Assembly (NCBI RefSeq): GCF_022201045.2
Contig: NC_068556.1
Location: 23,541,501 to 23,605,500 of the forward strand
Direction of reading: 5' to 3'
From: Citrus sinensis
Taxonomy: Eukaryota; Streptophyta; Magnoliopsida; Sapindales; Rutaceae
Length of the DNA: 64,000 nt
Shown: positions 13,111-23,865 of the stretch, one piece after another
Position numbering within the stretch: the stretch's first letter is position 1
How the letters are laid out: the number at the start of each line of letters is the position of its first letter
Notes under the pieces: model-generated
The model's database searches: none
Told to the model about the DNA's origin: nothing
Seen by the model: the letters and a program-made list of their open reading frames with translations, nothing else
Made by a program: the position numbers and the translations under genes

Positions 13111-16100
13111 ATTTGCTATATTATTTTACTCTTTTACAACTTTTTTTTTCTTTTGGGGTGCAGGAGTTGCATTTACAAAGCATCTGATCCATCTGTACAC
13201 TTATCAAGGATCTAATGATCTATGCCAAAGTTTGGAGGCATGTTTTGTTTACTTTTGGCTGCCTTTTCTAAAAGAAATTATTTGCAACCGTAAAATGATT
13301 TTAGCTTCTACATTTTGGCAGATTGACGCTCATGTAGGTGGTGTGAATGACTTAGCATTCTCTTATCCAAACAAGCAACTCTGTATAGTGACCTGTGGAG
13401 ATGATAAGTTGATAAGGGTGGGGTCAAATAAAACACTCTGTGCCTATCAAAAAAAATAAAAATAAAACACTTCGTGAATTCATTTTTCATTTACACTTGT
13501 ATTAGCTTTTCCTTTTCAGCTGAGTTATTGAATAATTATTACAGGTTTGGGATTTGTCTGGAAGAAAACTCTTTCAGTTCGAAGGCCACGAGGCACCGGT
13601 TTATTCTGTTTGTCCCCACCAGAAGGAAAATATTCATGTAAGACATTTTTCTAAGAAAAAAATAATAATAATGATTTTTATTACAACAATTGAAAATCGG
13701 TGCACAAATTTGGTATGGATGAGGTAGTTTTTAGAATAGAAAGGTATTATAAGTTTTACTACAGTTGAGGCTACCAGTTGAGGAATTATGCAGTTTAAGT
13801 TCAGATGTGTTGAAACTGGGAGAAGTACCATCTGTCGTCTTTTTGTATGACTTTATTCTCTAAATTCTTCTTCTGCAAGATTTGAATAGATAGATAATGT
13901 TGGAATAGTGATTCCACTATTAATTTGTTACCATGTGTCCTGTTCTATGCTCACTAGCTATTATGGGGATAGTAATGTGGAGGGAAATGAAAGAGGTAAT
14001 GGTCATGAGCCATGTTATAGTGGTCCTTGTTTCATGCTCTTTCGATTGTGTTCCATACCTTGTTTTATAAATTGGGTTTCATATTAACACCATGATTAGA
14101 AGCAATTGATTTTAAGCATGGTATAGTTACTGTAGGACGAGACTGATGATGTTCTTCATATGCTGAACATTTTTTTGCTATGAATTTGTAACATTCTCTA
14201 AATCGTTGCAGTTTATATTTTCAACTGCCGTTGATGGGAAAATTAAGGCTTGGCTGTATGATAATGTGGGCTCCAGGGTTGACTATGATGCTCCTGGGTT
14301 GTGGTGCACCACAATGCTCTATAGTGCTGATGGGAGTAGGTAAGTGAAAGATTAGCTACATATTTATGCAACAGGAAGCTTTTAGGTAGGCTTGTGTTTC
14401 TAGTGGGTCATGTATGAGATTTAACCATCCTCTTTCAAAACTCAGGTTATTCTCTTGTGGAACAAGTAAAGAAGGGGATTCTCACTTGGTTGAATGGAAT
14501 GAAAGTGAAGGAGCTCTAAAGAGGACTTATATCGGCTTCAGAAAGAAATCTGCTGGTGTAGTGCAATTTGATACAACAAGAAATCGCATTCTGGCTGCTG
14601 GTGAAGATAACCAGATTAAGTTTTGGGATATGGACAATGTAAATATGCTCACAAGTACAGAAGCTGAGGGTGGACTACCGGTTGGCAACTTGACCATCTG
14701 TCTTCAATTTCCTTTGTGTTTTTCATAGTTTGACTGGCAGATGGCTCCAATTTTGCTTGTGTTGTCTGATATCATTATTTCTATTACTTCAGAGTCTTCC
14801 TCGCTTGAGATTCAACAAGGAAGGAAATCTGCTTGTCGTTACTACAGCAGACCAGGGAATCAAGATCCTTGCAAATGCTGATGGTCTGAGAGCCTTAAGA
14901 GCAATTGAGACTCGAGCTTATGAGACATCGAGAGCAAGCACTGAGATGAAGGTTTTTATCTTTGCCCTTCAAGCTACCTGGATTATTCTGATTTAATTTG
15001 CACTTTCGTTTATATTGGTTTGTTGTTTGTTTGCGAATCAGGTGCCTGGTTCAGCTGTGGTTACAACTATCACTCCAGTCTTAAGTAAAGTGGAACGTGT
15101 GGACAGAAGCTCTCCTGCCAGGCCTAGTACTATCCTTGTATGGAAAATAAATTACCAAGTTTAATTTTCTTTTTTTTTTGGGGGGAAATTTACAGTAAAA
15201 TTACTTGAAAATTTTCATTGGCAATTGATTGACACATGAACTTGAAGTATCGAAGTATTGTTTTTCATTTAAAAGAATTGACCAGCATTTCTACCTGGAC
15301 ATCTTTTTCTTTGGTGTGTGGGACTATGTTTTGTACTGTTGTATGACTTGAAAAGTATCCATGTTAGAATGGAGCTGATTCTGCGGCTAGAGGCATAGAA
15401 AAACCCAGAAATCTGGAGGATATTTCTGATAAAACCAAACCTTGGGAACTTACTGAGATTGTTGATCCTCTTCAATGTCGAGTTGTCGCTATGCCAGAGA
15501 GCACTGATTCTGCTAGCAAGGTTTTATTTCAGTAAATTTTTATGTCCTTCCCCCCCCCCCCCAAAAAGTTTATTCTTATCGATGCGAAATATCTGTTTCA
15601 AGCCATTAATCTTTTTGTATTTAAACTCATCGTTGTTATGAAGGTTGCTCGACTGCTTTACACAAATTCTGGTATTGGCATTCTTGCCCTTTGGTCAAAT
15701 GGGGTTCAGAAGCTATGGAAATGGAACCGCACTGAACTGAATCCTAGTGGAAAGGTGAGGGGTCTATACTCGCAGATAAGGACATGTGCATGCATACATT
15801 TGATTGTTTTTATTTTTGTAATGTGTCTGTCTATGTATTCTGGTTAACATTCAATATATGGAGCAAAGTTTTGTTGCTGAGATTTCTAGCTTATTTGTGG
15901 GTTTAAAGGCAACTGCAGCTGTTGCCCCACAGCACTGGCAACCAAGCAATGGTCTTCTTATGACCAATGATGTCCCAGAGAATGCCGAAGATGTGGTTCC
16001 GTGCGTAGCACTCTCAAAAAATGACTCATATGTCATGTCTGCCGGTGGAGGAAAAGTTTCGTTGTTTAATATGATGAACTTCAAGGTAAATTTGCAAACC

Positions 16101-17396
16101 CCTTGCAAATGCTTGCTGACACAGACAGGTGTATTATTGTTTCCATTGTGACCGACAACTTTGTTATGAAAGTGAAGATATAGTGGATTTTGATGTCATT
16201 GATTATGTAATTTAGAGAATTGTATTGCTTTCTAGGTGATGACAACTTTTATGTCACCTCCGCCAGCTTCAACTTTCCTAGCATTTCATCCTCAAGATAA
16301 TAACATAATAGCAATTGGGATGGAAGATTCAACCATCCAAATTTACAATGTTAGGGTGGATGAGGTGATTACTTTAAGCATTTTCTTTTTGTTGTTGAGT
16401 CGATTTTTCAACTGCTCCAATGTAAGTGAGCTGCTCTGTTACTGTTAGGTTAAAACAAAACTAAAAGGTCACCAGAAGCACATTACTGGTTTAGCATTTT
16501 CCACCAACCTTAACATCCTGGTTTCATCAGGTTCTGATGCTCAGGTGTGCTGAACATGCTACTTTTTACCTCTTTTTATATATAATATCAACTTCTTGCC
16601 TGCCCCTGAAGTTCTTGGTCTTGTTTTAATGGATGCTTTTTGCAGCTAATCTTCTGGAACACTGATACGTGGGAAAAGAGGAAATCTATTGCAATTCAAC
16701 TGCCTGCCGGAAAGCTGCCTGTTGGTGAAACTCGAGTGCAGTTTCACTCTGATCAAGTCCGCTTGTTGGTGAACCATGAAACACAGCTAGCAATTTATGA
16801 TGGTTCCAAGATGGAATGCATTCGGCAGGTGGAAATCAACTTCTTAGATATGTAATTATGTTTGTTGGCGATAAGTTGGTAAATTTTTTTTTCCACTTTG
16901 CAGTGGGTGCCACAAGATGTACTTTCTTCGCCCATTTCTTCTGCGGCATATTCCTGTAACAGCCAACTAATTTATGCTACTTTCACTGATGGGAGCATTG
17001 GAGTATTTGATGCTGATAGTTTGAGGCTAAGATGTCGTATTGCCCCATCAGCATACATGTCCCAGGCATCGCCAAACAGGTATTTCAAGCATTGCTTGCA
17101 TGGTTTCCCATGGCTACCACCACCCTGTGTACCATCTTAGGACAACATCTGTTACTAATCTCTATGTTCTATAATGCAGCAGCCAAACTGTGTTCCCGCT
17201 AGTTGTTACGTCACACCCTCAGGAGCCAAATCAATTGGCTGTTGGGCTGACGGATGGATCTGTTAAAGTTATAGAGCCTTCAGAGACTGAGAGAAAGTGG
17301 GGAGTAGCTGTTCCTGTTGATAATGGAACAGACAACTGCAGAACTGTAACATCGTCTGCCACTAACAATCCTACACCTGAGCAGTTCCAAAGATGA
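10369..17396 (+). CDS. TPR2-like: TOPLESS-related transcriptional co-repressor (TPR2/TPR3 type), complete, 25 exons
   Basis: Exons: 10369-10448, 10547-10726, 10955-11068, 11150-11308, 11446-11623, 11726-11855, 12039-12154, 12264-12399, 12514-12623, 12990-13059, 13164-13237, 13322-13417, 13545-13637, 14212-14339, 14446-14680, 14793-14951, 15042-15137, 15368-15520, 15644-15754, 15909-16085, 16236-16364, 16449-16544, 16646-16828, 16904-17079, 17180-17396. Total 3396 nt, 1131 aa, the usual length for the family. The N-terminus has LisH (MSSLSRELVFLILQFLDEEK), CTLH and CRA helices forming the EAR-motif-binding, tetramerising domain. A Pro/Ala-rich linker (exons 5-7) follows, then two WD40 propellers. 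Family role: nuclear bridge between EAR repressors (Aux/IAA, JAZ/NINJA and others) and histone deacetylases. Linker motifs (LAGWM, LKHPRAPSNT) and the C-terminus EQFQR fit TPR2/TPR3 better than TPL/TPR1/TPR4. Intron 11 appears to use a GC donor. Confidence 0.95.
13072..13111. repeat. (CA)n(TA)n microsatellite in TPR intron 10
   Basis: About 13 CA units followed by about 6 TA units, within the intron after exon 13059. It is a likely length polymorphism with no effect on the reading frame. Confidence 0.9.
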
Positions 17397-19726
17397 AGTT
17401 TCATCTTTGAAAGATTTGTATATTATCATCCATGTACACTAGTAGGTTGGCCTTCTATAGTTTTCTAATCAAAAGTGTGCAACTTAGGAAAATTAGTTAG
17501 AGTAAGATAATTTTCATGTATATTATTCATTGATTTCTCTGATAAATGTGATGTCTAATTGTTTCTCGAGTAACCGGTTCTGTAATATACTAATATGTAT
17601 GTATCTGCATTTCATGTACTTTAGACCACAAGGGACGGTGCTGATCAAACACACTATATACTCATAGTTAATAACTTTTAAATTTGATTTGGGACACAAG
17701 GGCTTGCTCAGGTAGGAAATTTAATATTTTTTTTCCATTCAAAATTAAAAAAAAAAAATATTGTTTCTAACTACTCATCAAATAATGAAAATAATGAAAG
17801 GACGCTATTTTTCCTTGCTGGGTGAATCGGCTATCGTAGTTGCGTAGATTTATAATTATTTGTTTTTAGTCGCTATCTGTTCATTAATTGCTATTTGGTA
17901 GCCATTAGAGAATTGAAGGTTTCTTTGGTTCTCTTGGAGGTTCTCGTGTTTAAGAATCCTAGAATTTGATTTGCTCTTTGTCATTTTCCTCTGCCCTTTA
18001 CCGGTGCCTCAGGTTGGATAGGTAGATTTTAGATGCGTTAATATGATGCTAAGATGATATCAATTTTTGTTTTTTTTGGAATTTTGTCATATCCCTTAAG
18101 GATTAATAGGATGATGCATAAGGCCAGCAACAAGCCCATCAAGTGAAACTGTGAAAGTTATTTAGAACGTACACCAAAACTGTTAAAAGGTATGTAGAAT
18201 GCACACCAGACAAGTGATTTTACAGTACCAGACATGACGTCAGACATGAGACATAATGACATATATTCCAATTCAACCATCAATAGCTCTCTGTTCTGAT
18301 TTTGTTGATGAGGTGATATAATGCATGGGGTTCTCAGACCAACCCTAACCCTAGGGTTGATCTGTGCTTATGACGCTTCCAGTTAAAACCAGTACTATTA
18401 CTGCTGCTAGTTCGGATAATTGCTTCCGTGCTAAAATCATCTGCACAGCAGAGCTCATCTGTCATTTACAGGAACTGCTGGGCTCTCTCTTTCTAATCAA
18501 AAAGTCAAAAAAAGTTGGAAATATTAAATAGGAACATGAACACTGTCTTGTCTATCCAAGATCAAGATCAACCAAAAATGTGAAGATTATTAAACAATTT
18601 AGTGACTAAATAAGAAAATTGCTTAAGTGTCCATTTGTTAAAAAGTCCTTTTAACTCTTTCCCTTTTAACATTTTCTGCTTCTGTGTACTGTCTCACTTG
18701 ATTCAAACTGTCATCGCCGCTTAGTACTCCTATTTCCCAGTATATTGTATTTGTTGAACAAACCAAGATTCGAACAAGGCAGCCACATGGTGGGGATCAG
18801 AGGCTATATGTACTTGGCTAGAGAAGTTGCTTTAGCTATGTCAGTCCCTCAATCCTTAAGCTGAAACTGCTGATGATTTGATTTCATCATGGTATTCATA
18901 CGGTCTCGCTCTTGCTTTGCATACTAATAAAATAAATAATACACAGACAAAACCACAATTCCAGGGGGTGTTTTCTTGTGTTCTTCTGAGCTGCACGTAC
19001 GCGGCACATATGGTTTAATAGTCTGGCTGCTTTGGATGCTTCTCTTTATTATTAGATTGGATTGGAATATTTTTCTATTTGATAACGAATCTGCTCAATA
19101 TAATACAATATCTATCCCTTCAGTTCCAGCCGCGGCCCCTTAAACATTCCAAGTATATATGTGTGTGTGTATATATATTCTGTGAATTGTATCTCTCAAG
19201 TAGATGAATGCATGGCCTGCAATTTTTCAAGTATCCCAAGCCGGCTCGAGTTACTTGGTACATGTATACCACTCACTCTCTCGTTGTGGAACCATATTGA
19301 CTTAAGAGTATTCATGGATGGTCCATAATCTAATAAGAATACCATCATTGTTATGCTTGCCATGTCCATGCTTGCGTAAATAAGACTTTCGTCCCAAATA
19401 ATTTAATCATCATTTCATTTTTCCAATTCCAACATTTTCAAGTCATGCATCTATGTTAGGATCGCGAGTGTACCAAAAGTCTAAACTTTTACAATCCTAC
19501 CCAATGGGTTAATTGAGCATATATAGTCAAATATTTTACTCTACCAGTCAAATATTTTACTCTTACCTCACAACTAAACATATATACAATAGAGAAATGA
19601 ATCTCTTAAAAAAAATCTAAATTTGAAGTAAGATCCTCATAGGATTTAAATATTTCTAAACTTTTAAAATGCTTGCGTCGTCTGTCTATTAATAATAAAT
19701 GTATTGTCGGGATTTAACTACTTTTA
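17397..19726. other. TPR 3' region and spacer, no gene seen
   Basis: The first few hundred bases after the TPR stop are AT-rich and fit a 3' UTR. The rest has no coding exon I can support. A short palindrome near 18343-18362 contains CCCTAACCCTAGGG, telomere-repeat-like but only two units long. A (TG)n(TA)n tract lies near 19158-19178. Confidence 0.55.
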
Positions 19727-20562
19727 GGAAAAAAAAAATCCTTTTCATACTTAAGATTTTATGTAATAGTCTATTTCATCCCCACTCTTTAAATAATAGG
19801 TCAAAACATCCTTACGCCAATTCACCGTCTACTGTTGTTAACTAGTAATTCATTGAGGGTAAAATATGATTTTTTTTTAATTAAAGTGATACAAACTATG
19901 TTAAAATAATTTTTTACACAATTAAATAACACTACAAAATATGCAAAAATTATTAATTTATTTTAAATAAAATCAACGATGAAATAGTTTGATATAGCCT
20001 AAGCAACAAATTGTAATTAACACAATATCTTTAAATCATTAGAAGAAAAACTAAAAAATACATCTAACTTTTATTTGCTTGCATGTGCTGAACATATTCT
20101 TAATCTTCAATCAATTTTTATTTTGAACTTTCCCACCACTTTTCTTTGACCATTATTATCTCTCGTAGTCCTTACCACTGTCTCCCAAAGTCGGCTCACA
20201 ATGCAATTAGAGAGTATACTTATATGAACATAAAACTTGTGATTATTTTTTGTACTTAGATCTAGGGTTTATAGGACTTTCATGCTGCCAAATATAGAGA
20301 GAAGTGCAAAACAATTGCTTGAAATGGTATTTCTTATTTAGCGGGATTAGATAAAAATTAGTTTTAGTTATATGTCAAGTTTTATTTATTTTTTCTAATT
20401 TTCTCTTTAATGGAAAATCCTTTTTTGCCCTCAACAAATTACTAACAAATGGCATTTAACTAACGATGAGTTAACGAGAATGATATTTTAGACTATTGTT
20501 TAAAAAACAAGGATGAAATGAGCTATTATATGAAACCCTAGGAATGAAAAGGATTTTTTTCC
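19727..20562. mobile_element. Mutator-like non-autonomous element (MULE-MITE) with exact 9-bp TSD
   Basis: Long terminal inverted repeats: the left begins GGAAAAAAAAAATCC and continues CTTTTCATACTTAAG; the complement of the right end begins GGAAAAAAATCC and continues TTTTCATTCCTAGG. Similarity extends for roughly 100 bp through a TCATCC motif. Flanks 19718-19726 and 20563-20571 are both CTACTTTTA, a 9-bp duplication as expected for Mutator-type transposases. The 836-bp body carries no transposase frame. Confidence 0.85.
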
Positions 20563-20571
20563 CTACTTTTA

Positions 20572-22140
20572 TATAAATATTTAATCTACCAGCAAAACAA
20601 TCACCAAAATTTTTCTTGAGAAAAAGTCGAATCACGAAAGAATTCTGATTTCTCGAACTGTTGGCCTCTCGATGGAGGAGAAAAATATTTTACCATCCTC
20701 CGATGGTATAGGTGGCAAATTAGGGGGAATCTACACTTTAATGTAATTAAATCATTATTTTCAATTTGATAGATACTGAAGTTATGTGGCCAAGTTACCA
20801 CTTTTATCACCATTACAATCTTGTATCAAAGTCAGACTTAGAGATCAAGGAGATACAACTGGCAAAGAATTGTTGGTCACCTACCAAAGAGAAGGATCAT
20901 TATCTAATAAGGAAAGCTTAATCAATCCTTATCACCAAAATAGCAACGATGACTTTTGCTTTTGTGTTCTGACTGCTATTCTTCATCTTCGATGAACATT
21001 GCTTCTGCTGCTGTCAATTTTGCATTATTCAAACGTCAAGATCACTTTAACCATTCACACTGCGTGCTGCTGCATATATACCTTTTTGCTTAATCTGCCC
21101 CCACGTTGCCATTGTAACCTAAGCTCTTCTTTTATGTTGCATCTTAACTAAAATCATCTTCTCTTTGCGCGATGATTACATGCTAGGCTTGAGGATATAT
21201 TATATATATATATATATGTTGTATAAAATTCGGAGTTCTAATTGAAAGGTCAGAGAAAGTTGGCAACTACAATACTATTTTTAGCAGTTGGGGATTAAAT
21301 TTTTAGATACCAAATTCAAAAAGTACAGTAAAAAAATCTCTGGTGTCCAAAAGTTGTCCAAGTCATGGCTGCTTTAGCGGCACAATTCTGAAAGTTGGCA
21401 TAGAAGCATCCAAAGCAACAACCCAGATCAAAATTCAAGACTATAGCCGCCTCGCTATTTTATAAGTCTCAAACTGTTTTAGAAATAGACACATGAGCTA
21501 CCTTTTGTCCATGAATTTTGTTACATTATAATTCATTAATCTTAATTGTCACTATAATAAATAATCTTAAGAGGGGATAAATGAAATTCACTAACAGAAT
21601 GGAGTCTAAACATCTATTATATTTCTCAAAAGAATATATAAAAGTCTTTTTTTTTTAAATAATAAAAAATTGTAAGAATCTAGCTGTCTATCCTTTTTCC
21701 CTTATCAATATTGCGCATTACTTACGGCCAAAAAGGAACAATCGAATCAACCAAATTTCATATTCAAATTATAAAATCAGAGTCGCGGATTTGTTTTGAA
21801 AATCTGCGGGGCTCTATACAAAAAGGGTAAGTATATTTTTGGGTCTAAACCAGCTGTAGTTTCCACTACGGACCAAAGCATGCTATAGTTTTCAAGAGAA
21901 TGCATGAAGTTTGATTCCAATCACGAGAGAGCATTTCGCTGCTTTGATTCCGTGAACCATGCACTGCATTTGCACGTTGGTCATGCCCATTCCAGCGCTG
22001 CAAATCGAAATTGAAATAAAAGTTCATTTATATTATAAGATCCTATAGACCCACTTTCTAGAAATTTCACTGGTGAAGTCTAAATTTGGTGAGCGAACCC
22101 AATCATAAACAAGAGTAACCATCAACCATTTTTCATATTA
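20572..22140. other. Spacer without recognisable gene
   Basis: AT-rich DNA with a short (TA)n run near 21198-21218. Open frames here (for example around 20786-20995) lack splice context, motifs or family resemblance. Nothing else is supportable. Confidence 0.5.
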
Positions 22141-22417
22141 TGGTCGTATTTAGAATTAAAGTGCTGCAACATAAAAGCTACAATTATTATAGAAAAAAAT
22201 TGTAATTATAAAATAAAAATTGATATATAGTATATAGTAAATATAATGTTTACATAATATTTTAATAAAATTATAAAAAATATAATAAATTTTTCATTAT
22301 ATAAGTAAAAAATCATGTTAGCATACATTTCAAGATATAACAGATAATTTTTATCAACCACTTAAATAATGTTGTATCTTTTAAGTTACAATTGCCCAAC
22401 CTCAATTCTAAACAAGT
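22141..22417. mobile_element. Tourist-like MITE, copy A (TTA TSD)
   Basis: The left end TGGTCGTATTTAGAATT and the complement of the right end (CTTGTTTAGAATTGAGGTTG) form imperfect inverted repeats. TTA flanks both sides (22138-22140 and 22418-22420), as is usual for PIF/Harbinger-type insertions. The interior (a run near 22200-22300 rich in TAAATAT and AATAAA) is shared with the copy at 27508-27775. Confidence 0.75.
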
Positions 22418-23024
22418 TTAATAGCGTGCAATATTGTCTATTGTTTAATTAATCTAAAAACTTCAACAATAGGGACTGTTTACACGGCGTTTTAATTAAT
22501 TTACAACTTCAACAGCAAGGATAGGCTTTGTAAAGGGCCTACTTATATTTTCAACTTTAGGCTCCCCCCTCCATTCATTGTCACAAAATCGCATTATTTG
22601 TGCATACTTAAATCACATATAATAAACGAGTTGCTCATACAATAATAGCGTGCAAAAATTGTCGTATGGTGTGGTTTTCCTGTCAATACCATTCACACGA
22701 CACTACATAATTGAATTGAGCCGCTGCATAATTGAATGTAGCCGGTACATAATTGAATCTGCCATATTCCGGATGAGTTGCCCATGTTATAATATCAACG
22801 ATTAGTCGCCATTTGAAGGTGAAATTACTTACCAAATCATGTAATTTTTTTGGGGTTCCATTAACAAAACAAAGCATATATATATGATAAAATAAATGAT
22901 GCCCGAATAAATCGAACTACTCCCTCTCTCTTTCCCTTTCTCCTTTTATAATCCCCTTTCTTTGAGTCTTTGTTGTGTAATGCTCTGTCAAGTGATTGAT
23001 GCCAGGCTAGCAATTTGGCCATGA

Positions 23025-23245
23025 TTGACGTGGGCCCCGCCGTAAGCCCTACTCCTCCCTGTCAACCCACATGCGGTCTCAATACCCCATGCACTATCTT
23101 CACTTATTTTATTCTTGTTCACCCCCCAGTCACCCTGGGTTCCACCAAATCTCCATACCACCACCGCCCGAGTCCTCCTACGTGTCCAAATGGGCAGCCG
23201 CTGTTTCACCAAGCTTTGGTACACCCACGTGTCGAGTTATCACTG
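23025..23245 (+). promoter_or_regulatory. GC-richer patch with ACGT-core (ABRE-like) sites upstream of the GH28 gene
   Basis: This patch is clearly more GC-rich than its surroundings. It contains GACGTGGG near 23029, CTACGTGTCC near 23178 and CCACGTGTCG near 23226, the last two matching the ABRE core ACGTGTC. It lies 0.6-0.85 kb upstream of the GH28 start codon. The motifs are seen; a role in ABA or stress control is inference. Confidence 0.35.
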
Positions 23246-23712
23246 CTCAGCTTATTTTGTGTCCGGTCAGTAATGAAATCTCAACATAAGTAACTGCTCA
23301 AAGTTTTAGTAATGTTATGAACAGTACAAGGACAGCCCACAGACACACTGATGAAGGGCCGTTTCAAACAAATTTGTCGGCGAGAGACGTTAACAATCAT
23401 ATTGAAATAAAAAGGGGAAGTTGTTTTTAAATTGACAATTAGTATTATTTAGTGGCAATTAATTCTTTTAATTATTAATTCCCTTATTCTCTCTTTGCAC
23501 TTACCATGTTTGATTTGCATGGGGAGCTGTCATTTCCAACAGTGTAAGTGCATTAGTGTGTATTTATTTTGCTTACCATATAATTATTTTAAGAGTCAAA
23601 TAAAAATTAACTTATGGGTTTAGTTATTTTTTTTTTTTGTGTCATTCATATATAATTAATGCTCCATGGTATACATTCTTTGCACAAAAGCTGTTTAAGT
23701 TTTTGTGGTGCT

Positions 23713-23785
23713 TCTCTTCGTCTTCTTCTTCTTCTCCTGCTCCTCCTCCTCCTCCTCCTCCTCTTCTTTCTTTCTTTCTTTTTCT
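23713..23785. repeat. Polypyrimidine (CTT/CTC)n tract in the probable GH28 leader
   Basis: Runs of TCT, CCT and TTTC units. Read on the other strand it gives an artefactual Arg/Lys-rich frame. It sits about 85 bp upstream of the GH28 ATG, so it probably belongs to the 5' UTR. Confidence 0.7.
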
Positions 23786-23865
23786 TTTTTGCAGTTTGGT
23801 GTTTTTGGCTTCTCACTGTTCTCTTCTTGTCTCTTTCGTCCACTGTTTGCTGAAGCTTGCGACTC

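Noticed and set aside
18343-18362. Telomere-like CCCTAACCCTAGGG
   Set aside because: Only two repeat units in a short palindrome; too little to call an interstitial telomere or a regulatory element away from a gene start.
18400-18900. Possible miRNA hairpin
   Set aside because: Short complementary bits only; no match to conserved plant miRNAs that I know (checked mentally for miR156, 159, 164, 166, 171, 172, 390, 396, 399).
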